Assembly (NCBI RefSeq): GCF_013459645.1
Contig: NZ_CP054861.1
Coordinates: 2,964,001-3,028,000 of the forward strand
Reading direction: 5' to 3'
Origin: Martelella sp. NC20
GTDB taxonomy: Bacteria; Pseudomonadota; Alphaproteobacteria; Rhizobiales; Rhizobiaceae
Length of the DNA stretch: 64,000 nucleotides
Shown: positions 44,919 through 54,280 of the stretch, piece after piece
Layout: each line of letters opens with the position of its first letter
Position numbering within the stretch: the first letter of the stretch is position 1
Translations under genes and position numbers: made by a program
Notes under the pieces: model-generated
Databases searched by the model: none
Seen by the model: the letters and a program-made list of their open reading frames with translations, nothing else
Told to the model about the DNA's origin: nothing

Positions 44919-47282
44919 ATGTCGCCGAGTGAGACGACACTTATATTTCTGGCTCTTTTTCTGCCCTTGATCGGGGCGGTTCTCTCTCCGATCTTCTATC
45001 GCATCTTCAAGTCTTACGCGCCCTGGCTGCTGGCGCTGCTGCCGCTGTTCTCGCTGATCCAGTTCGCGCGCCTCGTGCCGCGGATCGCTGAAGGCGCGGT
45101 GCTGACCGGCGGTTACGACTGGGTGCCGAGCCTCGGGCTTCGCTTTGCCTTCCTTATCGATGGCCTTTCGCTCACCTTCGCGCTGCTGATCACCGGCATC
45201 GGGACGCTGATCGTGCTTTACGCCGGGGGCTATATGAAGGGCCATCCGCAGCAGGCGCGGTTCCTGTCGTTCATGTTCATGTTCATGGGGGCGATGCTCG
45301 GGGTGGTCATCTCCGACGGGCTGCTGATGCTGTTCATCTTCTGGGAGTTGACCTCGATCACATCGTTCCTGCTGATCGGCTTCGACCACGAGAAGGCTGC
45401 CTCCCGCCGTGCCGCGATCCAGGCGCTGGTGGTGACCGGCGGCGGCGGACTGTCGTTGCTCGCCGGCGTGTTGACGATCCAGCATATTACCGGGACGAAC
45501 GGGCTTTCCGAACTTCTTGGCAGCGGCGATGTGCTGAGGCAGAGCCCGCTTTATCTGGTGGCGTTCATTCTGGTCCTGGGCGGCGCCTTTACCAAATCGG
45601 CGCAGTTTCCGTTCCACTTCTGGCTTCCGAACGCGATGGAGGCGCCCACCCCGGTTTCGGCCTATCTGCATTCCGCCACCATGGTGAAGGCCGGCGTCTA
45701 CCTGCTGATGCGGCTTAATCCGGTCATGGGCGATACCGCGGCTTGGATGACGGTTCTGCCGGTGTTCGGCGGCGTCACGCTGCTGGTCGGCACGGTGCTT
45801 GCCGTTCGCCAGACCGATCTGAAGCTGATGCTTGCCTACACAACCGTCGCCTCGCTCGGGCTGATGGTGATGATGACCGGCATGGGCATCGAACATGCGG
45901 TCGAGGGGGCGGTACTCTACCTGATCGCCCACGCGCTGTTCAAGGGCGGGCTGTTCATGGTCGCCGGCCTGATCGACCACGAGACCGGCACCCGCGATCT
46001 GACAAAGCTGGGCGGGCTGGCGAAAGCGATGCCGATCACGTTTGCGGCGGGGCTTGCCGGTGCGATATCGATGGGCGGCCTGCCGCCATTCGTCGGCTTT
46101 CTCGCCAAGGAGGGCATCTACGAGGCGCTGGACGCCGGGACAATGGTCGCGACCGTGTTTCTGATCGTCGCGATCATCGGCAATGCGCTGATGTTCGCCG
46201 TCGGTTTCGGGGTCGGGCTGAAGCCGTTCATCGGCGCTGCGACCGAGACGCCGAAACACGCCCATGAGGGGCCGGCGCTGATGTGGCTCGGCCCGGTGAC
46301 GCTTGCCATCGCGGGCCTGCTCGCGGCCGTGTTCGCGCATTATTTCAACAGCCATTTTTCGGGCCCGATGGCGAGTGCCGTGGCCGGCGAGCCGGTCAGC
46401 ATCCACCTCTCGCTGGTCCCCCATATCGGCGTACCGCTGGCGCTTTCCGCGTTCACCGTTGCGATCGCGCTGGTGGTCTACTGGCGTCTCGATGCGCTGC
46501 GGGCGGTGATTGCCGTCATGCTGACGCGCCTCGGCCCCGGACCCGACCTCTGGTTCGACAGTTTCATGCGCGGCATGGTCAGGCTGTCGTTCAGGGTGAC
46601 GCAGACGATCCAGCCGGGGCGGCTGGAATTCTATATCACCGCCACCTTCACGCTCGTTGCCGCCGTGCTGCTGGTATCGCTGGTCTCGTTTGGCGAACTG
46701 CCGGTCTGGCCGGGCCTGCCGGACGAACTTCACCTCGCCCATTGGGTTATCCTGCTGCTCGCCGTCATCGGCCTCGGCGCGGTGATCGGCGCGCATAACC
46801 GCCTGACGGCGATCGTGACGCTCGGCCTTCAGGGCTTTGCAGTGGCCTTGCTGTTCCTGCTGCTCGGCGCGCCCGACCTTTCCTTTACCCAGTTCATGGT
46901 CGAAACCCTGTCGGTGGTTATCCTCGCGCTGGTGATGACCCGCCTCAACCTGACGCCCTCCGACCACCGCGCCATGGAGCAAAGGCTGTTCGACGGCGTC
47001 ATTGCCGTTTCGTGCGGGCTCGGTTTCTCGCTGCTTTTGATGCGCGCGACCCAGGTTCCGTTCAATGACGCGCTGTCGCAGTTCTTCAATACCTATTCGA
47101 AGGCGATCGCCCACGGACACAACGTCGTCAATGTCATCATCGTCGACTTCCGCGGGACGGATACGCTGGGTGAAATCGCCGTGGTGATGATCACCGGTCT
47201 TGCCATTCTGGCGCTGATCCGGGTGCGCAACGACAGGACCGGCACCAAGCCCAGGAAGCCGACAGAAAGCGAGGTCCGATGA
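44919..47282 (+). CDS. mrpA: Mrp/Pha cation-proton antiporter subunit A
   Basis: Large proton-conducting subunit related to complex I NuoL. The 787 aa protein has about 20 transmembrane segments; key features are [40 protein letters not shown] and [14 protein letters not shown] (conserved charged residues in the membrane), with an extra C-terminal domain that resembles the MrpB-type domain. First gene of mrpABCDEFG, which exports Na+ (K+ in rhizobial Pha) in exchange for protons and supports growth at high pH or salt. Its stop overlaps mrpB (ATGA). Confidence 0.95.
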   Translation: MSPSETTLIFLALFLPLIGAVLSPIFYRIFKSYAPWLLALLPLFSLIQFARLVPRIAEGAVLTGGYDWVPSLGLRFAFLIDGLSLTFALLITGIGTLIVLYAGGYMKGHPQQARFLSFMFMFMGAMLGVVISDGLLMLFIFWELTSITSFLLIGFDHEKAASRRAAIQALVVTGGGGLSLLAGVLTIQHITGTNGLSELLGSGDVLRQSPLYLVAFILVLGGAFTKSAQFPFHFWLPNAMEAPTPVSAYLHSATMVKAGVYLLMRLNPVMGDTAAWMTVLPVFGGVTLLVGTVLAVRQTDLKLMLAYTTVASLGLMVMMTGMGIEHAVEGAVLYLIAHALFKGGLFMVAGLIDHETGTRDLTKLGGLAKAMPITFAAGLAGAISMGGLPPFVGFLAKEGIYEALDAGTMVATVFLIVAIIGNALMFAVGFGVGLKPFIGAATETPKHAHEGPALMWLGPVTLAIAGLLAAVFAHYFNSHFSGPMASAVAGEPVSIHLSLVPHIGVPLALSAFTVAIALVVYWRLDALRAVIAVMLTRLGPGPDLWFDSFMRGMVRLSFRVTQTIQPGRLEFYITATFTLVAAVLLVSLVSFGELPVWPGLPDELHLAHWVILLLAVIGLGAVIGAHNRLTAIVTLGLQGFAVALLFLLLGAPDLSFTQFMVETLSVVILALVMTRLNLTPSDHRAMEQRLFDGVIAVSCGLGFSLLLMRATQVPFNDALSQFFNTYSKAIAHGHNVVNVIIVDFRGTDTLGEIAVVMITGLAILALIRVRNDRTGTKPRKPTESEVR

Positions 47283-47698
47283 ATACGCTGATTTTCCGAA
47301 CGACGGCGCCATTTCTGTCGGCGCTGATGCTGCTGTTTTCGATCTTCGTTCTGCTGCGCGGCCATAATGCCCCAGGCGGCGGCTTTATCGGCGGCCTGAT
47401 CGCTGCCTCGGCCATCGCGATCTTCGGGATCGCGATGGGGGTTTCGGCGGTGCGCCGGGCGATCTATTTCCATCCGCTGTCGATTGCCGGAGCAGGGCTG
47501 TTGATGTCGGCGCTTTCGGGGTTCGTCTCGATCTTCGCCCGCACGCCGTTCATGACGGCGCATTGGATCTATCCGGTGATCTACGGCGTGGAAGTGCCGA
47601 TCTCGACGGTCACCACCTTCGATATCGGCGTCTATCTCGTGGTCTTCGGGTCGATTTCGTCGATCTTCCTGGCCCTTGAAGAAAGGGACCATGTCTGA
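47279..47698 (+). CDS. mrpB: Mrp/Pha antiporter subunit B
   Basis: A 139 aa membrane protein of the MnhB family with four transmembrane segments: [40 protein letters not shown], and the C-terminal [28 protein letters not shown] is the conserved core. Gene overlaps its neighbours on both sides (ATGA with mrpA, TGATG with mrpC). Confidence 0.95.
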   Translation: MNTLIFRTTAPFLSALMLLFSIFVLLRGHNAPGGGFIGGLIAASAIAIFGIAMGVSAVRRAIYFHPLSIAGAGLLMSALSGFVSIFARTPFMTAHWIYPVIYGVEVPISTVTTFDIGVYLVVFGSISSIFLALEERDHV

Positions 47699-48075
47699 TG
47701 GAATTCGTGCTTTCCTGCCTCGTCGGCATCTTCTTTTCCGCCGCGATCTATCTGATGCTGTCGCGTCACAGCGTGCGCATCATGCTGGGCATCGCCATTC
47801 TCGGCAATGCGGTCAATCTGCTGATCTTTACCGCCGGACGGATCACCGGCTTCGTGCCGCCGATCATTCCCAAGAGCATGGACATGCTGCCATCGGGAAC
47901 CGCCAATCCTCTGCCGCAGGCACTGATCCTGACGGCGATCGTGATCTCGTTTTCCTTCTTTGCCTTCCTTCTGGTTTTGACCTACCGCGCCTATCAGGAT
48001 CTCAATACCGATGATACCGACGATATGCGGGCCGCGGAGCCAAGGGACCAGCCCATGCCGCCGCTCGGCTACTGA
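47698..48075 (+). CDS. mrpC: Mrp/Pha antiporter subunit C
   Basis: A 125 aa NuoK-like membrane subunit with three helices: FVLSCLVGIFFSAAIYLMLS, MLGIAILGNAVNLLIFTAGR, and PLPQALILTAIVISFSFFAF. The DPLPQALVLTAIVI-like segment is the family signature. A hydrophilic acidic tail (NTDDTDDMRAAEPRDQ) extends it beyond Bacillus MrpC. It begins at the TGATG overlap with mrpB. Confidence 0.95.
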   Translation: MEFVLSCLVGIFFSAAIYLMLSRHSVRIMLGIAILGNAVNLLIFTAGRITGFVPPIIPKSMDMLPSGTANPLPQALILTAIVISFSFFAFLLVLTYRAYQDLNTDDTDDMRAAEPRDQPMPPLGY

Positions 48076-48098
48076 ACGGGGATATCAAGACTGAACCC

Positions 48099-49652
48099 AT
48101 GGCAGCTTCCGCTCACCAAATCGACCCTTCCGCCGCGCTGACAATGGCGCCGACGACGCTGACGGACTGGCTCGTCATCCTGCCGGTCGCAACCTGTATC
48201 GCCGTCGGCGCGCTGCTGATGATGATCCGCAAGCACACCGTATGGCATCCCGTGGTCGCCATCCCGGCGCTCGCCTTCCTGGTCTTCATCGACAGCCTGC
48301 TGCTTTATGCGGTCTGGAAGAACGGGCCGATCACGATGGTGGCGGGCCGGTGGCTGCCGCCATTCGGCATTGCCTTTACCGCCGATATCATGAGTGCGCT
48401 GTTTGCGCTTGCCGCCGCCATCGCGGGGCTCGCGGGGGCGGTGTTCGCGCTCGGCGATATCGACAAGAGCGGTCGGCGCTACGGTTTCTATCCGTTCCTG
48501 ATGCTGCTGATCGCCGGCGTCTCCGGTGCGTTCCTGACCGGCGACATCTTCAATCTCTATGTCTGGTTCGAGGTGCTGCTGATCTCGTCCTTCGGGCTGC
48601 TGATCCTGGGCTCGACCCATGAACAGCTCGACGGGGCGATGAAATATGCGGTGCTGAACCTGATCGGCACCACGCTGTTCCTGATTGCGGTTGCCTATGT
48701 CTACGCCGTGTTCGGCACCCTCAACATGGCCGATATCGCGATCAGGTCGCGTGAGGCGCCGACGCTTCCGACGGCGACGATCGGCGCGCTGTTCGTGCTC
48801 GCCTTCGGCATGAAGGCCGCGGCATTTCCGGTCAATTTCTGGCTGCCCGCCTCCTATCATACGCCGAGAACCGTGGTTTCGGCGCTGTTCGGCGGACTTC
48901 TGACCAAGGTCGGCGTCTATGCGCTGCTGCGGGTGATGGTGATGATCCTGCCGGCCGATCTTGCGAACCTCGCCACGATCATCGGCGTTGCCGCCTTCCT
49001 CACCATGGTGCTGGCCGGCCTTGGCGCGATTGCCCAATACGATATCCGCCGCGCTGTCGGCTATATCGTGATCGTGGGGATCGGCAATTGTCTGGCGGGG
49101 GTCGCCATCGGCGGCATGGACGGGCTTCAGGGGGCGTTGTTCTACGCGCTTCATTCGATGATCCTGATGACGCTGCTCTATCTGACCATCGGCCTTGCCG
49201 GCAGGCTTGCCGGCGGCTTCTCGCTCAACCGCATCGGCGGCATCTACAAGCGCCACCCGGCCTTTGCCGGCGTTAGTCTTGGCGTGTTCTTCGCGGCCGC
49301 CGGCCTGCCGCCGTTTTCCGGCTTCTGGCCGAAAGCGATACTGGTGCGCGCCAGCGTCGAAAGCGGGTCCTGGTGGCTTGCGGCGGGCATTCTGTTTGCC
49401 GGTTTCTGCCTGACGATCGCGCTCGGCAGGATTTTTCTGCTGGCCTACTGGCGCCCCGGCGAAGGGGAGGTCGCGGAGACGATCCGGATACCGCTTTCCG
49501 AATGGCTGCCGATTATCGGACTTTCGGCGATCGTCGTCGCCTTCGGGCTCTATCCCGAGCCGTTGATGGTTGTGACGGCAAAGGCCATTGGCGGCATTCT
49601 TTCGCCGGAGGGTTATTTCCTGTCGGTATTCCCGGGGGGGAGCGTGCAATGA
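48099..49652 (+). CDS. mrpD: Mrp/Pha antiporter subunit D
   Basis: A 517 aa NuoM/NuoN-like proton channel subunit. It shows GDIFNLYVWFEVLLISSFGL (conserved membrane Glu), FALAFGMKAAAFPVNFWLPA-like segment (LAFGMKAAAFPVNFWLPASY) and an internal lysine in the broken helix. The N-terminus is about 20 residues longer than Bacillus MrpD; ATG 48099 was kept since it follows a short gap from mrpC. Its stop overlaps mrpE (ATGA). Confidence 0.94.
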   Translation: MAASAHQIDPSAALTMAPTTLTDWLVILPVATCIAVGALLMMIRKHTVWHPVVAIPALAFLVFIDSLLLYAVWKNGPITMVAGRWLPPFGIAFTADIMSALFALAAAIAGLAGAVFALGDIDKSGRRYGFYPFLMLLIAGVSGAFLTGDIFNLYVWFEVLLISSFGLLILGSTHEQLDGAMKYAVLNLIGTTLFLIAVAYVYAVFGTLNMADIAIRSREAPTLPTATIGALFVLAFGMKAAAFPVNFWLPASYHTPRTVVSALFGGLLTKVGVYALLRVMVMILPADLANLATIIGVAAFLTMVLAGLGAIAQYDIRRAVGYIVIVGIGNCLAGVAIGGMDGLQGALFYALHSMILMTLLYLTIGLAGRLAGGFSLNRIGGIYKRHPAFAGVSLGVFFAAAGLPPFSGFWPKAILVRASVESGSWWLAAGILFAGFCLTIALGRIFLLAYWRPGEGEVAETIRIPLSEWLPIIGLSAIVVAFGLYPEPLMVVTAKAIGGILSPEGYFLSVFPGGSVQ

Positions 49653-50122
49653 AGATATTGCTTTCCAATCTCGTGCTGGCGATCTTCTGGGTTGCCGTGA
49701 CCGGCAGCGCCTCGCTGCACAATCTGGTCTTCGGGTTCATCATCGGCGCGATTTCGGTCGGCCTGGTGCGTCATCAGATCGGCGGGGCAGGCTATTTCGC
49801 GCGCGCGAGGCGGCTGTTCATGCTGCTGATGCTGTTTCTTTACGAGCTCATGGCCTCGGCCTGGTCGGTCGCAAAACTTGTCTGTTCGCCGCGCATGAAC
49901 CTTCAGCCCGGCATATTCCGCTATGAACTGTCGCTGGAAAAGGACTTCGAAATCGTTCTGCTTGCCAACATGATCACGCTGACGCCGGGAACGCTGACTG
50001 TCGACGTTTCCGACGACAAGAAGTATCTCTATATCCACGCGATCGACTGTGCCGATCCCGACGCGATCAAAAAGAGCATCGCCGACGGTTTCGAAACCAA
50101 GATCAGGGAGGCATTTGCCTGA
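49649..50122 (+). CDS. mrpE: Mrp/Pha antiporter subunit E
   Basis: A 157 aa subunit with N-terminal membrane helices ([20 protein letters not shown]) and a cytoplasmic domain including [20 protein letters not shown], the MnhE signature. ATG 49649 overlaps the mrpD stop; the upstream frame extension lies in mrpD. The gene ends in TGATG with mrpF. Confidence 0.95.
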   Translation: MKILLSNLVLAIFWVAVTGSASLHNLVFGFIIGAISVGLVRHQIGGAGYFARARRLFMLLMLFLYELMASAWSVAKLVCSPRMNLQPGIFRYELSLEKDFEIVLLANMITLTPGTLTVDVSDDKKYLYIHAIDCADPDAIKKSIADGFETKIREAFA

Positions 50123-50514
50123 TGACGCCTGAGGAGATCGTAAGGTTTGCCGCCGATATTTCCGTCGTGCTGCTTTCGGTTGCGCTGCTCTTGACAGCCT
50201 ATCGGGTAGTGAAGGGGCCGACGCTGCCGGATCGGGTTCTGGCGCTCGATATGATCGTTGCCGTCGGGATGGGGTTTATTATCGTGATCGCGGTGCGGAC
50301 CGGGTTTACGCTTTATATCGATATCGCCATCGCGCTCGGTCTGGTCGGCTTTCTGGCGACGATCGCCTTTGCCCGGTTCATCCGTTCCAGCGCGATGCGG
50401 GATGATACCGAAACCGGCTTCAAGGTAAAACCGCATCCGATGGCCTATGATTCCGGGCCGGCGGGGGAGGATGTGCCGGTGGTTTCGGCCGATGCGGAAA
50501 AGGGCAGGGAGTAG
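50122..50514 (+). CDS. mrpF: Mrp/Pha antiporter subunit F
   Basis: A 130 aa membrane protein with three helices: [40 protein letters not shown], and [31 protein letters not shown] is the MnhF motif. The polar tail after residue 95 is longer than in Bacillus. It couples to mrpE by overlap, and four bases separate it from mrpG. Confidence 0.94.
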   Translation: MTPEEIVRFAADISVVLLSVALLLTAYRVVKGPTLPDRVLALDMIVAVGMGFIIVIAVRTGFTLYIDIAIALGLVGFLATIAFARFIRSSAMRDDTETGFKVKPHPMAYDSGPAGEDVPVVSADAEKGRE

Positions 50515-50518
50515 AATT

Positions 50519-50860
50519 ATGGCGCAATATCTTCTGGCCGGGCTGGTTTCCCTGCTGATGCTTTCAGGCGCGGCCTTTACCCTGACGGCGGCGATCGGCC
50601 TCATAAGGCTGCCCGATCTTTATTCGCGCATGCATGCGGCCTCCAAGGCGGGCACGGTCGGGGCGGGGCTTATCTTTCTCGCGATCGGCATTCATGCGGG
50701 CGAGATATCCACTTTTGTGCGCGCGTGTGCGGGCATTGTATTCTTCGTCATTACCGCACCGATTTCGGCTCATCTCCTGGCGCGGGCCTCTCATGAGGTT
50801 GGTTACCCGCTAAACGAGAATACGGTTAGAGATGAATTGCAAAGTAGAGAAAGAGGCTAA
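50519..50860 (+). CDS. mrpG: Mrp/Pha antiporter subunit G
   Basis: A 113 aa MnhG/PhaG subunit: GAAFTLTAAIGLIRLPDLYS followed by RMHAASKAGTVGAGLIFLAI, the diagnostic segment. ATG 50519 begins four bases after the mrpF stop; the upstream extension lies in mrpF. It closes the seven-gene operon; no terminator hairpin is obvious before the AT-rich leader of mucR. Confidence 0.95.
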   Translation: MAQYLLAGLVSLLMLSGAAFTLTAAIGLIRLPDLYSRMHAASKAGTVGAGLIFLAIGIHAGEISTFVRACAGIVFFVITAPISAHLLARASHEVGYPLNENTVRDELQSRERG

Positions 50861-51207
50861 CGATCCGGGTTTTGCAACTTTGGAATGTTTTTAAGTATTA
50901 AGAGTCCGGCGATCTCAAAAGTTGGCCGTCCGCCGACACACTTCCCAATAAAAACGCGAATTGCGCGATTTAAACTTTACATTTGTCATTGAAATGGTAT
51001 TCCCTCCAAGAGCGCGAGAATATTTCGCTCGTTGGTAAAAATAAACAAACCCTATCCGTAAGGCTGAGTGATCGGCTTCCGGGAAGCCCAGCCTCCGTTT
51101 CTATGCAGAATCGATGTCGATCACAGGCGGCGCTTGAATTGATGTTTTGGTTGGCGCCCTTGCAGAGAATCAGTACGGGTGGGCGAAGAATGGAACAGGA
51201 GTGAATA
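50861..51207. other. mucR upstream region with leader hairpin
   Basis: No credible gene; the plus-strand ORF at 50983-51204 has no family features. The region is AT-rich and should hold the mucR promoter. A nested hairpin lies at 51061-51094: AGGCTG/CAGCCT outside, GGCTTC/GAAGCC inside, three-base loop. MucR proteins are known to control their own genes, so AT-rich operator sites here are likely but cannot be placed. Confidence 0.55.
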
Positions 51208-51630
51208 ATGACGGATGCAACGGTGGAGCGGGATAATCAGGCGCTCGTGGAATTGACCGCCGATATCGTGGCCGCTTACGTGAGCAACCATGTTATCCAG
51301 ACAGGCGATCTACCGGGACTGATCCATGAGGTGCATGCTGCTCTCAGCAACACCGCGAAGCCGCAGGCCGCCTCTCAGTCTCTGGAAAAGCAGAAGCCGG
51401 CGGTATCGGTGCGCAAGTCGATCAGCGGCGATCATCTCGTTTGTCTGGAATGTGGCGGCACCTTCAAGTCGCTGAAGCGTCATCTGATGACCCATCATGA
51501 TCTGACCCCGAATGCCTATCGTGAAAAGTGGGACCTGCCCGCCGATTATCCGATGGTGGCGCCGTCCTATGCCGAGGCGCGTTCTCGCCTGGCCAAGGAA
51601 ATGGGCCTTGGGCAGCGCCGCGGACGCTAG
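51208..51630 (+). CDS. mucR: MucR/Ros family zinc-finger regulator
   Basis: A 140 aa global regulator (H-NS-like) of exopolysaccharide, motility and cell-cycle genes in rhizobia and Brucella. The prokaryotic C2H2-type finger is [20 protein letters not shown], followed by [20 protein letters not shown], the Ros-family hallmark. The N-terminal part ([20 protein letters not shown]) mediates oligomerisation in known members. It is followed by a strong terminator. Confidence 0.95.
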   Translation: MTDATVERDNQALVELTADIVAAYVSNHVIQTGDLPGLIHEVHAALSNTAKPQAASQSLEKQKPAVSVRKSISGDHLVCLECGGTFKSLKRHLMTHHDLTPNAYREKWDLPADYPMVAPSYAEARSRLAKEMGLGQRRGR

Positions 51631-51662
51631 CCGCGGGAAAACGGATTTCGCTCCGAATTGAG

Positions 51663-51697
51663 TGCCGGTGACCGACAGGTTGCCGGCATTTTTTATT
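51663..51697 (+). terminator. Rho-independent terminator after mucR
   Basis: TGCCGGTGACC (51663-51673 by offset) pairs with GGTTGCCGGCA, 11 pairs with two wobbles and a GACA loop, followed by TTTTTTATTT. Strong terminator. The remaining stretch to 51947 holds no gene but contains the motif at 51818-51832. Confidence 0.85.
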
Positions 51698-51817
51698 TGT
51701 AAGCGCTGGCAGACCTGGCTGTTCATATGCACAGGAAGGGCGTCCGTCATCTCATTTCATATCCTAAGGTTGTGTTTACCGTAGTTAATACACGTAAGGG
51801 TAAATGGTTGAAGTTAG

Positions 51818-51832
51818 TAGGAAAATAATCCT
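51818..51832. promoter_or_regulatory. 15-base palindromic motif TAGGAAAATAATCCT, copy 1
   Basis: An imperfect palindrome (AGGA...TCCT around an AT-rich centre), 116 bases upstream of the DnaA-domain-like gene. The identical 15 bases occur at 63197-63211, next to a promoter-like sequence. Exact recurrence in a non-repeat context suggests a binding site; the regulator is unknown. Confidence 0.45.
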
Positions 51833-51947
51833 ATTATGGAGGGAGATAAACCAACAAAAACAATAGGCGGTTTTGAGAGTGTTCCTCTTTATGTCCCCGC
51901 TTCCGGCGCCGATGTAAGAATAAAATCCTATTTCTCAGGGAGCTGAC

Positions 51948-52376
51948 ATGAACGAGCAACGCTTAGCATCGCCGGTCGCGACGACCTTCCACCAACCCTT
52001 GGCCCATCCGCCTTCGACGGGATGGTGCATAGAAAGGGCAAGCCAGATGTCGGACATTCGAAAGGCTTGCCGCATTGTTCTGCTGATTACCAAGGAGATG
52101 GCGGTTGTCGCCGGCGAGCGTATTTCGATCCGTGCCGAGCGTCGACGGTCGGTCTCGCACTATCGGCAGATCGCGATGTATGTCTGCCACGTATCGCTGC
52201 AATTGTCGTTGAGCGAGATCGGGCTTGCCTTCGGCCGCGACCGCACCACGGTTGCCTATTCCTGCCGGGTGATCGAGGACCGGCGCGACGATCGCGCTTT
52301 CGATGAGTTCATCGCCGCCGTCGAGCGGCTGGCCTATAATGTGGTGATCGCTGCCGAGGTGCGTCATGATGGCTGA
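51948..52376 (+). CDS. DnaA domain IV-like helix-turn-helix protein
   Basis: A 142 aa protein whose core (about residues 75-115), SHYRQIAMYVCHVSLQLSLS followed by EIGLAFGRDRTTVAYSCR, closely resembles the C-terminal DNA-binding domain of DnaA (DnaA-box recognition, domain IV). No AAA+ ATPase domain is present. GGGAG precedes the ATG. Proteins of this kind precede a DUF6456 gene near mucR in many Rhizobiales. Its first 40 residues are poorly conserved-looking. It may bind DnaA-box-like DNA without initiating replication (inference). It overlaps the next gene by 11 bases. Confidence 0.8.
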   Translation: MNEQRLASPVATTFHQPLAHPPSTGWCIERASQMSDIRKACRIVLLITKEMAVVAGERISIRAERRRSVSHYRQIAMYVCHVSLQLSLSEIGLAFGRDRTTVAYSCRVIEDRRDDRAFDEFIAAVERLAYNVVIAAEVRHDG

Positions 52377-52863
52377 GATGGGCGAGAAGACGCCGCTGGA
52401 TATGCTGGCGCGGCTGAAGGCGCGCGACGGCTCCTCCTTCCTGACGCATGAGGCGTTTTCGGCCGGCGAGCGGCTGGCGGAGGATTTCACCCGCGCGCTG
52501 ATGCAGCCGAGAGTTTCCGCTTCGCTTGAGCCGCGGCTTGAGGCCCGTGGGCGCGGTCACTCTGGCGCCGCTTCGGCGGTTTCGGACACGGCGATCGATG
52601 CGCGGAGCCGGGTGGCGCGGGCGCTGAAGGCGATCGGTCCGGAACTTGCCGATATCGCGCTCGATTTCTGCTGCTTCATGAAGGGGCTGGAGCAGATCGA
52701 GCGGGAGCGGCAATGGCCGGTCAGATCCGCCAAGCTGATGGTGCGCACCGCATTGCTGGCGCTTGCCCGCCATTATGCGCCGCCGCCGGCAAAGACCGGC
52801 ATTCGCGGCTGGGGGGCGGAAGGCTACCGCCCGGAAATCTCGGCGTTCTTTACCGATGATTGA
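52366..52863 (+). CDS. DUF6456 family protein
   Basis: A 165 aa protein (ATG 52366, alternative 52369) with LKARDGSSFLTHEAFSAGER at the start and a central EPRLEARGRGHSGAASAVSD. The C-terminal half is helical with DFCCFMKGLEQIERERQWPV, the segment typical of the family as I recall. It is translationally coupled to the DnaA-domain-like gene, suggesting joint function. Function is unknown. Confidence 0.75.
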   Translation: MMAEMGEKTPLDMLARLKARDGSSFLTHEAFSAGERLAEDFTRALMQPRVSASLEPRLEARGRGHSGAASAVSDTAIDARSRVARALKAIGPELADIALDFCCFMKGLEQIERERQWPVRSAKLMVRTALLALARHYAPPPAKTGIRGWGAEGYRPEISAFFTDD

Positions 52864-52868
52864 GCCGC

Positions 52869-53294
52869 TCAGGCGGCGAGCTTGCGCGCCGCCGTCTCGC
52901 GGATTTTCGTGACCATGGCGTTCAGCCCGTTGGCGCGCTGGGCGGAGAGGTGGTCGACCAGGCCGATCTTGCGGAAGGTTTCGATGGCGTTCGTCCTGGC
53001 GATCTCGGACGCGGTATGGCCCGAATAGACGGTGAGCACGATCGACACCAGCCCGCGCACGATGAAGGCATCGGAATCGCCTCTGAACGTCATCACCGGG
53101 TCGTCGCCTTCTCCCGCTTCCGTCACCAGCCAGACCTGGCTGGCGCAGCCATGAACGCGATTGTCCTCGATCTTTTCGTCATCGGGCAGGTCTGGCAGGG
53201 CCTTGCCGAGTTCGATGACGTAACGATAGCGGTCTTCCCAGTCATCGAGAAAGGAAAAGTCGTCGAGAATCTGGTTGAGTTTGTCGCTCATCAT
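52869..53294 (-). CDS. sufE: SufE family protein
   Basis: Sulfur-acceptor partner of the SufS cysteine desulfurase in Fe-S cluster assembly. The 141 aa protein has the active-site cysteine in NRVHGCASQVWLV and the family opening DFSFLDDWEDRYRYVIELGK. It ends GLNAMVTKIRETAARKLAA. It lies convergent to DUF6456, separated by only six bases. It is apart from a suf operon, as is usual in rhizobia. Confidence 0.93.
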   Translation of the reverse strand: MMSDKLNQILDDFSFLDDWEDRYRYVIELGKALPDLPDDEKIEDNRVHGCASQVWLVTEAGEGDDPVMTFRGDSDAFIVRGLVSIVLTVYSGHTASEIARTNAIETFRKIGLVDHLSAQRANGLNAMVTKIRETAARKLAA

Positions 53295-53386
53295 CCGGCC
53301 TTTCGATTGCTCCTGCCCCGATATAGTTCGAAGGGGCGGGAATTGAAATGCGCGGGACGGCAGGAACCGGAAAAGAAGCCGTTGCC

Positions 53387-53911
53387 TCAGCGCGGCCGCG
53401 GGGTCGGCACCGGAACATTTTCGGGCAGGCCGGGGATGCGGATCGGGGGCTGGACCTTTACCGGCTGGCCGATGATCGCGCCGGTCTGGATGAGATCGGG
53501 CGTATCGCCGGCAATCACTGCCGGCGGCGGGTCGGCGACGGTCACGGGGTCGGGCGCGGCGGGCCGGGCGACCTTGGGTGCCGCGGCGGTTTCCTGTGCG
53601 GGTTGGGGGGCCTTATCGCCGAAATGCTGGCCGAGATAGAGGTAGACGATCTCTGCGCCCTGGCGCGCGCGGTGACCGAGAAAGCCGATAATGCCCGAAC
53701 CATCCTGGCAGACATCGGGACGTTCATCGCAGATGCCGCTCATATATTCGAACGTGCCGCGCGCGGCCGACACCGCCCCGCCGATATCCTGGCCGCTTGG
53801 CAGCGCTTGTTGCTCACGCGTTGCCGCGCCCCCGAGCATCAGCGGCGCGAAGAACGGCACCAGCAGGAGCAGGACAAAAATCATGAATGCGGATTTCAGC
53901 AGGAATCTCAT
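53387..53911 (-). CDS. DUF5330-like exported or membrane-anchored protein
   Basis: A 174 aa protein starting at ATG 53911 (MRFLLKSAFMIFVLLLLVPF), whose N-terminal hydrophobic helix serves as signal or anchor. DICDERPDVCQDGSGIIGFL-like core (SGICDERPDVCQDGSGIIGF) has two cysteines that could form a disulfide. The C-terminal half is rich in proline and alanine (PAPDPVTVADPPPAVIAG), a low-complexity spacer. This corresponds to the DUF5330 gene normally found beside sufE in rhizobia. Function unknown. Confidence 0.75.
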   Translation of the reverse strand: MRFLLKSAFMIFVLLLLVPFFAPLMLGGAATREQQALPSGQDIGGAVSAARGTFEYMSGICDERPDVCQDGSGIIGFLGHRARQGAEIVYLYLGQHFGDKAPQPAQETAAAPKVARPAAPDPVTVADPPPAVIAGDTPDLIQTGAIIGQPVKVQPPIRIPGLPENVPVPTPRPR

Positions 53912-54280
53912 CGGCCCCCGGCCTGTTGGTTGTGCCCGCAAGCGTTTCGCGCATTATTAGTCTATGACGGTAAATGAGCCGCTAAAAGGGCGGAGGAAAA
54001 TCGACTGTCTGATGGGACGGCTGTTTCCGGCGCTCGGGTATATCTTGAATAGTATATTTAGATCAATTGTTTGATCTGGTTTTTTCGTATTATGCGGACG
54101 GACTCTATCGCGGCCCGCGTTAACCATGTTCGACGATTTTTCTGGCCCTTGTGACGCCTGACGGGGCTTCGGCGCTGGCCGCGGGACGTCCGCTCCATTA
54201 CCCTTCGTTAAGCGGCGGGGTCTATTTGTGAGCGGTGAGCGGCGGACCAGGTGCCGATCGCTTCAGCGAAAACGACGAAA
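53912..54280. other. AT-rich intergenic region with palindrome and CtrA-like half-site
   Basis: No gene seen. GATCAATTGTTTGATC at 54061-54076 is a perfect 6+6 palindrome around TTGT, followed by TGGTTTTTTC, so it could be an operator or a weak terminator. TTAACCAT at 54120-54127 matches the CtrA half-site. It separates the divergent DUF5330 and peptidoglycan-binding genes, so promoters for both should lie here. Confidence 0.5.

Noticed and set aside
44679..47312. 877 aa minus-strand ORF opposite mrpA
   Set aside because: It is the antisense shadow of mrpA: rich in His, Arg, Asp, Gln and lacking any domain, as expected from a high G+C third-position pattern.
50983..51204. 73 aa ORF before mucR
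   Set aside because: No family pattern; overlaps the mucR promoter region and a leader hairpin.
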